DNA of 64,000 bases from Plectonema radiosum NIES-515 (GCF_025753815.1 NZ_JAOWRF010000064.1:1-64000), one strand, 5' to 3'; shown: positions 54,140 through 61,977, counted from the first letter of the stretch. Program-made: numbers and translations. Notes: generated by a model not told the origin, from the letters alone.

Positions 54140-55741
54140 TTACAACTCACCCGTAGCTAACATCTGAATAATCCGAGGTATTCCCGGATCGAATCCACCT
54201 AAATCCCAGGAAAGCGGATCTTTGGGGTCTACCAGCGTAATCTGGTAAGGTGTCAGGGTAACATACACTGCTTTCACATCGGGATTCACCTTTTGCCGAT
54301 ACTTAGCCAGCGCTTGACTGGGATGCTTATAACCAGCCCATGATTCTGAATCTGTCCAAAAGCAAACGACATCTGCTTTAAACTTATTCTTAATCATCCA
54401 GTCATAGGCTACAGATGCATCTGTTCCACCGAAGTTTTGATTGCTGGCTTTGCGAACAGCCGAACCAAAACTATCTTTGGCAGTAATACCCAAGTCGCGG
54501 AAGTCGGTTGCAAAGCCGCGAATCATGTAGTTTTTCTCAGCTTTTGCTGTCACTAAAGCCATTGTTGTGGCAATTTCACAACAAGTCAGTCCCATATCTG
54601 CAACCATACCACCCATTGAACCAGATACGTCAACGGCGTGCATGAAGACTTTATTTGTGGGTTTCACCACATCAAAAGACAATTCAACGGCTTTTTCTAA
54701 GATGTCTACAATCCGAGAAACTGGGTTCCAAGTCTTTTGGCTGCGTCCTAATCTTCCCCCAGATTGATAAGTTTTCAACGCTTTTAAAACATCAATCGGA
54801 TGGATGCGTCCTTTACGCAGATGTTCTCTGTTGTTGAGAACAGCTTCCAAGCGCAGTAAGTTAGCGCTTTCATCGGTTCGCAAAACACCCAGTTGTGTTA
54901 GTGAACCGAGGTTACGCAACATTGCACCAATTGGCATTTCAGAGAAAAGCAGCTGCCAAGCAGCTTTATCCATTTTGCCCACAGGTGCAGCCATTTCGTG
55001 GCTTAGGTGTCCTTGAGTAATGGCTTCATGGGTTTTGGTGGGATTCCGTTTTAACCATTCATACCACCAAATCTGCGCGATCGCCTGGGAAGGAATTTCC
55101 ACAGGCATTTCTTCCCAACCTTTAACCACCCACTCAAATAATTGCCGATGCTCTTCTGTAGGTGGCTTGACATGAAACAACCTTAATGCATCGCGATTGG
55201 TGAAACCTTGACGCTGTTGATATTTCAAAAGTTGATAAGCTAAACCTTTCACATCTTCCCGCGAAAGCCAATTTTTCCCAGCTTCGCGCACCACCTTACC
55301 AAATCCCCGCAGAGATTTGGTGTAACTCAACCATTCGTAAAAATGGCTACCAGTGCGGATAACAGATGTGAAGATTTCCATAAAAGCTTTTTTGGCTTCT
55401 GGTGCTTCACCCATCGACAGCAACACCAATGCAAGGATAGGCGCACTGTTATTGATGGCGCGTCCATCGCTAGCATACAAGATTTCTTCCGCAACCCGGC
55501 GGGGATTTTCGGCAACAGCTTGTTTTAAAACCGCGACAAAATCCTCTGTTAACTCTTGCTTACCGGCATAATAAGTGCTTTGTGCCGTGCCAACCAGCAA
55601 ACAGCGACGCAGCATCTTCCAAATGCCAGCATCAAACATAAAGCCACCACTACGTCCCTGAATCATCTCTGCTTCTCGACCAGGGATAGGTTTATTTTGT
55701 GGTGTACCTTTCTTATTTTTTGTAAAGAATTTATAATTCAT
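54140..55741 (-). CDS. rsr: Ro60-like TROVE domain protein (Rsr)
   Basis: 533 residues, full length for bacterial Ro orthologues. The N-terminal TROVE domain (about 20-350) forms the HEAT-repeat ring that binds Y RNA and 3' ends of misfolded RNA; visible segments are GRSGGFMFDAGIWKMLRR, YASDGRAINNSAPILALVLLS and MPIGAMLRNLGSLTQLGVL. The C-terminal von Willebrand A domain has the MIDAS motif DVSGS near 370, then FGGTDAS and CFWTDSESW. It is preceded on the same strand by five tRNA-like RNAs, the nearest ending 37 bp before the ATG. GGGAGATGAAG is the ribosome site. In Deinococcus and Salmonella, Rsr with Y RNA works with PNPase in RNA decay, which is the likely job here. Confidence 0.95.
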   Translation of the reverse strand: MNYKFFTKNKKGTPQNKPIPGREAEMIQGRSGGFMFDAGIWKMLRRCLLVGTAQSTYYAGKQELTEDFVAVLKQAVAENPRRVAEEILYASDGRAINNSAPILALVLLSMGEAPEAKKAFMEIFTSVIRTGSHFYEWLSYTKSLRGFGKVVREAGKNWLSREDVKGLAYQLLKYQQRQGFTNRDALRLFHVKPPTEEHRQLFEWVVKGWEEMPVEIPSQAIAQIWWYEWLKRNPTKTHEAITQGHLSHEMAAPVGKMDKAAWQLLFSEMPIGAMLRNLGSLTQLGVLRTDESANLLRLEAVLNNREHLRKGRIHPIDVLKALKTYQSGGRLGRSQKTWNPVSRIVDILEKAVELSFDVVKPTNKVFMHAVDVSGSMGGMVADMGLTCCEIATTMALVTAKAEKNYMIRGFATDFRDLGITAKDSFGSAVRKASNQNFGGTDASVAYDWMIKNKFKADVVCFWTDSESWAGYKHPSQALAKYRQKVNPDVKAVYVTLTPYQITLVDPKDPLSWDLGGFDPGIPRIIQMLATGEL

Positions 55742-55755
55742 GACTTCATCTCCCA

Positions 55756-55767
55756 GCCCTTACGGGC
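55756..55767 (-). promoter_or_regulatory. GNRA-tetraloop hairpin between the RNA array and rsr
   Basis: On the minus strand GCCC-GTAA-GGGC forms a compact hairpin between the last tRNA-like RNA and the rsr ribosome site GGGAGATG. It could mark a processing point or shape ribosome access. No U-run follows, so it is not a terminator. Confidence 0.5.
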
Positions 55768-55777
55768 AAAATGAAAG

Positions 55778-55901
55778 GTGGCGGAGCAGGATTTGAACCT
55801 GCGACATCCGGCTTAAAATGCGATAACCCTCATTCTTCGGCTCTTTCAAGCAAGGTGTGAAAAAGGATGTTTTCGGCGCTCTACCACTGAGCTACCCGCC
55901 A
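55778..55901 (-). ncRNA. tRNA-like Y RNA, copy A (nearest to rsr)
   Basis: 124 nt. Acceptor TGGCGGG pairs with TCCGCCA (55779-55785), then TA, D arm GCTC-AGTGGTA-GAGC, and T arm GCAGG-TTCAAAT-CCTGC. There is no anticodon arm. A short CCG/CGG stem, and an ACATCC/GGATGT pairing, lead into an inserted domain with the hairpin GCTT-GAAA-GAGC followed by CCGAAGAATGAGGGTTATCG. That string resembles CCGAAGGUAGUGAGUUAUC of human Y1 RNA, the Ro60-binding part (recalled from memory). G precedes T1 and C is at position 73, so an extra G-1:C73 pair is possible as in tRNA-His. CCA is not encoded. No protein frame is plausible. Confidence 0.85.
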
Positions 55902-55936
55902 CATGAGATTTGAGATTTTGGATTTGAGATTTTGGC

Positions 55937-56062
55937 GTGGGGAGGTGGAACTCGAACCCACCATCTCCCGGCTGGACGATAACCTTCAATTCTCCGTCCC
56001 GTTAGGGCTAAATTGCGAATAAAGGATATTTTTCCGGGTATTCTGCCATTAAACTATCGCCA
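55937..56062 (-). ncRNA. tRNA-like Y RNA, copy B (divergent)
   Basis: 126 nt. Acceptor TGGCGAT / CTCCCCA has two mismatches. D arm is GTTT-AATGGCA-GAAT. A clean five-pair stem, CCCGG/CCGGG, stands where an anticodon stem would be. T arm is GTGGG-TTCGAGT-TCCAC. In place of an anticodon loop is a domain with CCTT/AAGG, CAATT/AATTG and CCC-TAAC-GGG pairings and the element ACGGAGAATTGAAGGTTATCG, a diverged version of the CCGAAG...GTTATCG signature. The helices are kept although the bases differ from the other copies, which supports a structured RNA. The spacer to copy A contains ATTTGAGATTTTGG repeats. Confidence 0.78.
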
Positions 56063-56097
56063 CATGAGATTTTGGATGGATTTTGAATTTATTTGGT

Positions 56098-56220
56098 GTA
56101 GCGGAGCAGGACTCGAACCTGCGACCTCTCGAACTTAAGTCGATAACCCTCATTCGTCGGCTCTTTCAAGCAAGGTGTGAATAAGGATGTTTTAGCGCTC
56201 TACCACTGAGCTACCCGCCA
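56098..56220 (-). ncRNA. tRNA-like Y RNA, copy C
   Basis: 123 nt. Acceptor TGGCGGG / TCCGCTA (two G-U pairs), D arm GCTC-AGTGGTA-GAGC and T arm GCAGG-TTCGAGT-CCTGC. The inserted domain is nearly that of copy A, including the GCTT-GAAA-GAGC hairpin, but reads CCGACGAATGAGGGTTATCG, one base off in the Ro-type motif. G(-1) and C73 are kept. ACACCA follows the acceptor. Confidence 0.82.
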
Positions 56221-56274
56221 CATGATATATTCATGCATGAATGCATTCAAAGAAGGCTTTTTAATTGTTTTGGT

Positions 56275-56399
56275 GTAGTGGGGCGGGATTCGAACCCGCG
56301 AATGCTCGTTTTTTATACGATAACCCTCAATTCTTCGGCTTTTTCAAGCAAGTTGTGAATAAGGATGTTTAGCGCCTTAAACCACTTGGCTACCCACCA
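56275..56399 (-). ncRNA. tRNA-like Y RNA, copy D
   Basis: 125 nt. Acceptor TGGTGGG pairs with CCCACTA, with one G-U. The D arm is longer, GCC-AAGTGGTTTAA-GGC, like class II tRNAs, and the T arm is GCGGG-TTCGAAT-CCCGC. The inserted domain carries GCTT-GAAA-AAGC and CCGAAGAATTGAGGG then TTATCG, with CAA/TTG and CTT/AAG pairs flanking CG and AA bulges. G(-1) and C73 are kept. Changes in both acceptor strands relative to copy A (C4-G69 becomes T4-A69) are compensating. Confidence 0.84.
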
Positions 56400-56438
56400 C
56401 ATGAAAATTCGCACGTTTTGTATTTCTAATTAATTGGT

Positions 56439-56543
56439 GTAGCAAAGCGGGATTTGCACCCGCATTTGGGGCGAATTAAGGGGGACACTTTCGCGATAAC
56501 CCTCACGGATAAAATTGGCGCTCTACTGTTGAGCTACTTGCCA
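56439..56543 (-). ncRNA. tRNA-like RNA, copy E (most distal; lacks the Y hairpin)
   Basis: 105 nt. Acceptor TGGCAAG / TTTGCTA and T arm GCGGG-TGCAAAT-CCCGC are paired. The D stem is GCTC/GAGC but the D loop is AACAGTA without the usual GG, and the T loop has G instead of T at position 55. The segment ATCC-G-TGAGGGTTATCGCG shows that the hairpin and CCGAAG part between ATCC and TGAGGG found in copies A, C and D has been lost. It is either a decayed copy or an RNA with a different role. It is the first RNA after the promoter. Confidence 0.7.
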
Positions 56544-56599
56544 CATGAAATTTGAGATTTCATCTAAATACTCCTTTTTCTACATCAGCTTATATTACA

Positions 56600-56628
56600 A
56601 ATGTAGTTTATGTAGTGCCTATTGTCAA
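56600..56628 (-). promoter_or_regulatory. Sigma70-type promoter of the Y-RNA / rsr transcription unit
   Basis: On the minus strand, TTGACA (56623-56628) and TACATT (56600-56605) are separated by exactly 17 bp. Transcription would start near 56592, about 50 nt before copy E. No other near-consensus promoter was noticed between the RNA copies, so the five RNAs and rsr may share one primary transcript that is then processed. Confidence 0.65.
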
Positions 56629-56678
56629 GGAGTTGGGAAATTAATTTTGGAGTTGGTGAGTCTGGTAAAATTTAGGGG

Positions 56679-57644
56679 TCAGAATTCTGAGTTTTGAGTT
56701 TTGACTTCTGACTCCTGACTTCTTTTATTTTTATCTGCTTCTTTCTGCGCCGCTTCACTATACTCTCGATATAACTTAGTGCGAATTTGAGCTTCTTTAT
56801 ACCGACTATGATTGGATGGGACTTTACTCATTAAATCAGAGGCTCTTTGCCACCTAGCAGCTAGATCTAACCATTGAATTGATGTTTGAGCATTTTTACC
56901 GCTTGCAGAAGCTTGATTGGCAATTCTCACAGATGCTGCAAACAAATCTTCATCTAGGGTAGAATCACTGGATATATCCGCCAGAGGAGGTATTTCTGGT
57001 TCTTGGTTAATCCAAGCTGGCTCGGAAGATTTTACCGCTGGTGATAAAGGTTTAAGCACTTGTTGTGGCATTGAATTCCATTTACCACCTAACCAACCAT
57101 AAGCACTCCAACCAAGGAAAAATAAAAACAGGGATAAACCCACTGTATTTAGCATCTGTCCATTGGGGGATTTTTTGTGTTTATTTTTGTTAATCAGTAC
57201 TAAAGAACTAGAATATTGTGACTTGGGTAAATTTGGCTTTGCTTGTTCGATTTTACGCTCTTGGAAATCTTGAATTACTTGCTGTATTATTGTTGGTTGA
57301 GCTAAAATAATTTCCTCTGACCAAAGTAAATAGTTTTCTCCAGCGCGGCTAATTTCCTCTAACCATAGCAATTGCTGTTCTTGAACAATTCGACTGTTGA
57401 TGTTAACTCTGCGAATGTTACGGGGTCCGATTGATTCGAGAATTTGCTGAATTTGCTTGACTAGAGTTGATTGTTCAAGTTTATCAACTGTACGCGCCTC
57501 ACAAAGAAGTTGTAAGACACCATCAGCAAAAATAGCTCTGGTTCTGACACCAGAATTGGCTAACTTTTGGTTCAATACTTGAATAATCGCAGCAACGCTA
57601 CCCAGGTGAGCTTGCCACGCAATATCATTTATCCGGTCTGTCAT
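56679..57644 (-). CDS. Cyanobacterial hypothetical protein with one membrane segment
   Basis: 321 residues. An N-terminal domain (about 1-120) contains HLGSVAAIIQVLNQKLANSGVRTR and VKQIQQILESIGPRNIRRVNINSRI, a pattern I associate with cyanobacterial proteins of unknown function. A single membrane helix (TVGLSLFLFFLGWSAYGW, about 167-184) is followed by a helical, charged tail with repeat-like ARWQRASDLMSKVP. The final residues are encoded by a GAGTCAGAAGT-type repeat. It lies upstream of the RNA array on the same strand, but the array has its own promoter. Confidence 0.75.
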   Translation of the reverse strand: MTDRINDIAWQAHLGSVAAIIQVLNQKLANSGVRTRAIFADGVLQLLCEARTVDKLEQSTLVKQIQQILESIGPRNIRRVNINSRIVQEQQLLWLEEISRAGENYLLWSEEIILAQPTIIQQVIQDFQERKIEQAKPNLPKSQYSSSLVLINKNKHKKSPNGQMLNTVGLSLFLFFLGWSAYGWLGGKWNSMPQQVLKPLSPAVKSSEPAWINQEPEIPPLADISSDSTLDEDLFAASVRIANQASASGKNAQTSIQWLDLAARWQRASDLMSKVPSNHSRYKEAQIRTKLYREYSEAAQKEADKNKRSQESEVKTQNSEF

Positions 57645-58002
57645 TTGAAGTTTAACGATAGCTTTTTAAAGGGTGAATTGTTAATAAAGTAATAAATTTA
57701 TGATACCGAGGCTGATGTTTTATACATCGATCGCCATTTTCTCGATTGTATGAGTAAAAATATGACCTTGGCAAATGAAATTGTCAAAATTAAGACTCAT
57801 GTTCGACTGGAGTTAGTGTAGTATATTTGGGGACAACTTGTGCATAAACGGGTTTCACAGATGCAAGCCGGAAAAAATACTCAAGTAAATTTTTGCTATA
57901 AGTTGTAGAAGAAGTGCATTCATCAAAGAGAGGGAATTACAGCAATTAGTTTTTGTAAGTGCTGAAAATTCGCGCTTTCCCAAAAGTTGGGCAAATAAAT
58001 CT
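57645..58002. other. Intergenic region between divergent genes
   Basis: About 360 bp, AT-rich. It should hold the promoters of both neighbours. I see no repeat of the palindromic families, terminator or RNA gene. Confidence 0.5.
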
Positions 58003-59649
58003 ATGCAATTTCAGCTTAAGGTAAGAAATCGGCGTAAAATTGCGATCGCACAAAAATTATTGTGTAGTTTGTCCCTAGCTTTGGGTTTGGGTGTGGGGAT
58101 GCCTTCTACATTAGCTGCTCAAAGAATTATTATCCGCTTAGGTCCATTTGAGCAATCGGTAGCGATCGCCGATTTAGAAAAATACGCCAAAACTGGTAAA
58201 CTACCAGAAAAACTGGAAATTTTATCTTCTGTACTCTCACCAGAAGTACAAAAGTTGCTCACAAGACGTTTGCAAGTAGATCCGGCTGTCGCAGACAAGT
58301 TTATCGCTGATTTAGTGCGAACACCAGAAGGTAAACAATTAATTGCATCTTTGGGAGTAGCAATTCCCGGTAGTACAGTCGAAAGCTTGCAAGGAACACT
58401 TAACATCGCACTGCGACAATTCAACGGTTTAAGCGCACTTGGTTTTTTACGAGCTTATCCACAATCCGATGTTACCGTAGATGCAACTCAAGCGATCGCT
58501 CTTGCAGTTGAATTTAGCGCCAATCGTTTGCAAAGTCAAGCTTTGGGAGTCTTGCTAGCACGAGAATTAGCTGTTGACAATAATATACCGTTTCGGGCAA
58601 CTTTCGACCCAGCGGCAAGAGGCAAAGAAACAGTTGAAGTACAAACTTTAAGGTTTACCGACAGACAACGAAATAGAATTATTCCTGTAGATATATATTC
58701 AAGTCGGGTTGAAGCGCAAACACCCTTAGTAGTAATTTCCCACGGTTTTGGGGCAAATCGCAAATTTGCGGAATATTTAGCGCGTCATTTAGCATCTCAC
58801 GGTGTCACGGTTGCAGCAATTGAACATCCTGGTAGCAACCTGACATCAGTTAATAACGCTTCCGCATCTGGTAATTTAGCAGATTTGATGCCAGCATCAG
58901 AATTTGTTGATCGTCCCAAAGATGTCACTTTTTTATTAAATGAACTGGCAAAACTAAATACTCAACCAGGACAACTTCGAGGAAAGCTAAATACCGAGAA
59001 AGTGACTGTGATCGGTCATTCTTTGGGGGGTTATACGGCTTTGGCTTTGGTTGGGGGAGAATTAGACTTAAAGGATTTACGGCAATATTGCAAAGATTCT
59101 CTCAGTTTTGGTGAATCTCCGGGAGATTGGTTGCAATGTACGGCGGCACCTTTGGGAGATAAGATTAGACAATTAAAAGATGAACGGGTAAAAAGTGCGA
59201 TCGCTCTCAATCCTCTCGTCGGTAAACTATTTGGCAAAAACGGTTTAAATAAAATTACCAAGCCAGTTTTAATCTTAAGCGGCACCGAAGATTCCCTGAC
59301 CCCAGCCCTAAACCATCAAATCCAACCTTTTACTCAACTACGAGGAACCAAATATCTGTTAACTGCGATCGGTGGTACTCACTTGAGTATTACCGACCCA
59401 GCATATGTAGGAACAGCAGCCACTGCGATCGTCAAAGAACGGCGTGGTGTAGAAACCGAATCTTTGCGTCAACTAACTCGTGGTGTCAGTTTAGCTTTTA
59501 TTGAACAACTTACACCATCAGCGTTAATTTATCAACCGTTTCTCACACCAGCTTACGCCCAATCTCTTTCTACACCCCAACTGCCATTGCGTCTAGTTTC
59601 CGAGTTACCGGCAAACATTAAACCGTGGCTGGAGTTTGTTGTTAAGTAA
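58003..59649 (+). CDS. DUF1400 / alpha-beta hydrolase, exported
   Basis: 548 residues. A signal peptide (LLCSLSLALGLGVGMPSTLAA) is followed by the cyanobacterial DUF1400 domain (about 40-190), then an alpha/beta-hydrolase domain resembling dienelactone hydrolase/PAF acetylhydrolase. The oxyanion segment is VVISHGFGANRKFAEYLAR, the nucleophile elbow GHSLGGYTAL (Ser), an Asp in LSGTEDSLTPAL and a His in GGTHLSI. An esterase or lipase acting outside the cytoplasm is likely; the substrate is unknown. Confidence 0.9.
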   Translation: MQFQLKVRNRRKIAIAQKLLCSLSLALGLGVGMPSTLAAQRIIIRLGPFEQSVAIADLEKYAKTGKLPEKLEILSSVLSPEVQKLLTRRLQVDPAVADKFIADLVRTPEGKQLIASLGVAIPGSTVESLQGTLNIALRQFNGLSALGFLRAYPQSDVTVDATQAIALAVEFSANRLQSQALGVLLARELAVDNNIPFRATFDPAARGKETVEVQTLRFTDRQRNRIIPVDIYSSRVEAQTPLVVISHGFGANRKFAEYLARHLASHGVTVAAIEHPGSNLTSVNNASASGNLADLMPASEFVDRPKDVTFLLNELAKLNTQPGQLRGKLNTEKVTVIGHSLGGYTALALVGGELDLKDLRQYCKDSLSFGESPGDWLQCTAAPLGDKIRQLKDERVKSAIALNPLVGKLFGKNGLNKITKPVLILSGTEDSLTPALNHQIQPFTQLRGTKYLLTAIGGTHLSITDPAYVGTAATAIVKERRGVETESLRQLTRGVSLAFIEQLTPSALIYQPFLTPAYAQSLSTPQLPLRLVSELPANIKPWLEFVVK

Positions 59650-60022
59650 AGGGTCAAGAGTCAAGAGTCAAGAGTCAACGGTGAACAGTCAATAGACATC
59701 TCCAAAAATTAATTATGCGTTAACCAGAATCCTTGTAGAGACGCGAAATTTCGCGTCTCTACATTCTTTTCCAACAGATGTTTAATAGTCAACAGTTATC
59801 CCCTATCCACTATCCACTATCCACTTTCATAAAAAAATACTTGCCAGCGTGACACTCAAGTGCTTTAATAGCCATTGCCTTGGGTTATCGTGTCTTGCCT
59901 TCCACTGCTGGTTGTGATAATAAGATTACACATTCAAGACATTAGACTTAAAGGTAGGACAAGTTAGTACTATGTCTTTTAGATTAAATTTCAATTCTGC
60001 CAAAAGCTGAATAGGAGCATAT
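59650..60022. repeat. Repeat-rich intergenic region
   Basis: It has a GTCAAGA heptamer run (59652-59678), a MITE relative at 59693-59784 (left end TAGACATCTCC; right end degenerate) that carries a GTAGAGACGCGAAA/TTTCGCGTCTCTAC palindrome at 59735-59762, and a CTATCCA heptamer run (59803-59826). No gene is seen; the promoter of the SPFH gene should lie in 59830-60022. Confidence 0.8.
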
Positions 60023-60865
60023 ATGGAGCCAATTGTTGCTATAGTCTTAGTGCTTATAGGCTATGCGTTAGGGTCTGCAAAACTGATTAATGAAGGTAAT
60101 GAAGCCTTAGTCGAACGTTTAGGACGGTATCATCGCAAACTTAAGCCAGGTCTAAACTTCATCGTTCCCTTGGTCGATAGTATTGTAATGGAAGATACTA
60201 CACGAGAGCAGATTTTAGACATTAAGCCTCAGAAAGTGATTACCAAAGATAACGTTTACCTGGAAGTTGATGGCGTTGTCAACTGGCGAATCATGAGTAT
60301 GGAGAAAAGCTTTTACAAAATCGATGATATTCAAATATCGCTAGCAAACCTGGCAACGGTTGAACTTCGTGCCAACATTGCCGATAGAACTTTAACGGAA
60401 ACCATTTCTTCTAGAAATCAGATGAATCAATCTCTGTTGCAGATTTTGAACCAGGTAAGCGCAGAATGGGGAGTTGAGATTATTCGGGTAGATATTCAAA
60501 GTATTACACCCCCTGAGAGCGTACAGAAGTCAATGGCAGAGCAGCAAGCGGCTGTAATCAGAAAACAAGCAGCTATTACCACAGCTGAAGGAGAGCAGCA
60601 AGCTGCAATTAAGAGAGCAGAAGCAACTAAAGAGTCAATTCGGATACTTTCTGATGCGATAACTTCCAAACCGGAAACTAGAGAAATTCTCAAATATCTC
60701 GTAGCTCAAGAACAAGTAGAAGCTAACCAAAGACTTGGTGCTAGTAACAATGCCAAAATTGTCTTTCTTAATTCAGGACTACCAGAGGGAGCACTTGACC
60801 AGATGCTTGGGGACACTGTAGCTCATGAAGGTAATGGCAATACCTCTGAGAATAGTTCTGTCTAA
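60023..60865 (+). CDS. SPFH / stomatin-like membrane protein (slipin/paraslipin)
   Basis: 280 residues. One N-terminal membrane segment (IVAIVLVLIGYALGSA) precedes the Band 7 domain (about 25-185) with LGRYHRKLKPGLNFIVPLVD, YLEVDGVVNWRI and RANIADRTLTETISSR. A coiled coil rich in A, E and K (QQAAVIRKQAAITTAEGEQQAA) is followed by a C-terminal tail. Such proteins form oligomeric membrane scaffolds that influence membrane proteases. AATAGGAGCAT precedes the ATG. No NfeD partner gene is adjacent. Confidence 0.92.
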   Translation: MEPIVAIVLVLIGYALGSAKLINEGNEALVERLGRYHRKLKPGLNFIVPLVDSIVMEDTTREQILDIKPQKVITKDNVYLEVDGVVNWRIMSMEKSFYKIDDIQISLANLATVELRANIADRTLTETISSRNQMNQSLLQILNQVSAEWGVEIIRVDIQSITPPESVQKSMAEQQAAVIRKQAAITTAEGEQQAAIKRAEATKESIRILSDAITSKPETREILKYLVAQEQVEANQRLGASNNAKIVFLNSGLPEGALDQMLGDTVAHEGNGNTSENSSV

Positions 60866-60895
60866 TCTGAAGTCAAAAGTCTCTCTGAGATTGAT

Positions 60896-61759
60896 TTAAT
60901 CACGATGTGGAGAATGTCGCATAAGTGCATCGGCAACTAGCGATACATCGCGCATTTCTTTGACATCGTGAACTCTCAGGATATCAGCACCATTAAAGAT
61001 AGCTGCACAACATGCTGCTGCGGTTCCCCAAACTCGTGCTTTTGCGTCTGGTTGATTTAAAATGCGACCAATGAAGCTTTTACGGGATGATCCTACTAGG
61101 ATAGGGCAGTTGAGTTTTGTGAGCGATCGCAACCGGCGAAATATTTCTAAGTTTTGCTCGTAGTTCTTGGCAAAGCCAATACCAGGATCGATAATTATTT
61201 TCTCAGGTCTAATACCCGCAGAGTATGCGATCGCAATTTGCCTTTCTAAAAAAGTATAAATCTCCCCCATCAAATCCTGATAATCTGTGAGTTGATTCAT
61301 CGTCTCTGGGTTTCCCCGGATATGCATTAAGATAATTGGCACATTTAATTTAGCAACTGTTGGCAACATTTCTAAGTCAAAGGTGCCCCCAGAGATATCA
61401 TTGACTATATCCGCTCCAGCTTCAATTGATGCTTTTGCTACAACCGCTCTTGTGGTATCTACAGAAATTGGCACGTCCATTTCTTTTCTGAGTACTTGTA
61501 AGACCGACAGCACCCGCTCAAGTTCTTCAGCCACAGAGATTTGCACGGCTCCTGGTCGAGTCGATTGACCACCGATATCAATAATATCAGCACCAGCGGC
61601 TACCAGTGTTTTTGCTTGTATTAAAGCCGCAGCAACGCTGTTAAAATCGCCACCATCACTAAAGCTATCAGGCGTCACATTTAAAACGCCCATAAGATAA
61701 GTCCGCTGTCCCCAATGGAAACAGCGATCGCGAATTATCAAATTACTTTGCATAAACAC
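60896..61759 (-). CDS. folP: Dihydropteroate synthase
   Basis: 287 residues. FolP joins 6-hydroxymethyl-dihydropterin diphosphate to p-aminobenzoate in folate synthesis. Conserved segments are LMGVLNVTPDSFSDGG, GADIIDIGGQSTRPGA, PISVDTTRA, DIVNDISGG, MHIRGNPETM, IIIDPGIGFAKN and GSSRKSFIG. RVHDVKEM near the end holds the conserved His. The start at 61759 allows two codons before the alternative ATG. It is convergent with the SPFH gene, with 30 bp between the stops. Confidence 0.96.
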   Translation of the reverse strand: MFMQSNLIIRDRCFHWGQRTYLMGVLNVTPDSFSDGGDFNSVAAALIQAKTLVAAGADIIDIGGQSTRPGAVQISVAEELERVLSVLQVLRKEMDVPISVDTTRAVVAKASIEAGADIVNDISGGTFDLEMLPTVAKLNVPIILMHIRGNPETMNQLTDYQDLMGEIYTFLERQIAIAYSAGIRPEKIIIDPGIGFAKNYEQNLEIFRRLRSLTKLNCPILVGSSRKSFIGRILNQPDAKARVWGTAAACCAAIFNGADILRVHDVKEMRDVSLVADALMRHSPHRD

Positions 61760-61880
61760 GTAGTAAGCACTCGTGTGTGCTTAAAACATTCATCAAAGTT
61801 GGACAATTGAGGCAGCAGCCCACAGATGTGCATTCCCAGGCAGAACGCGGGAACCAGAAGATGCAACATTCGATTATATC

Positions 61881-61973
61881 ATGTCCGTTTAATTAACAGT
61901 AATAAAAACCTACCTACCGTCGTAGAGACGTTCCGCCGGAACGTCTTTACATTGTAAGTAATTTACCGGACAT
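61881..61973. mobile_element. 93-bp MITE-like element with ATGTCCG/CGGACAT ends
   Basis: Ends ATGTCCGTTTAATTAAC and GTAATTTACCGGACAT are imperfect inverted repeats. The centre is a GTAGAGACGTTCCGCCGGAAC-type palindrome (61922-61950) of the dispersed family. Partial relatives lie at 781-930 and 7393-7463. It stands between folP and tpiA. Confidence 0.75.
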
Positions 61974-61977
61974 CAGA

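Noticed and set aside
55778-56543. Cluster of five ordinary tRNA genes
   Set aside because: Acceptor, D and T arms are present, but no copy has a 5-bp stem with a 7-nt anticodon loop. Four copies carry a common extra hairpin domain, and they lie next to a TROVE gene. Y-type RNAs explain the data better.
55778-56543. tRNAs interrupted by group I introns
   Set aside because: The inserts are only about 60-75 nt, far too short for a group I intron, and lack its conserved core.
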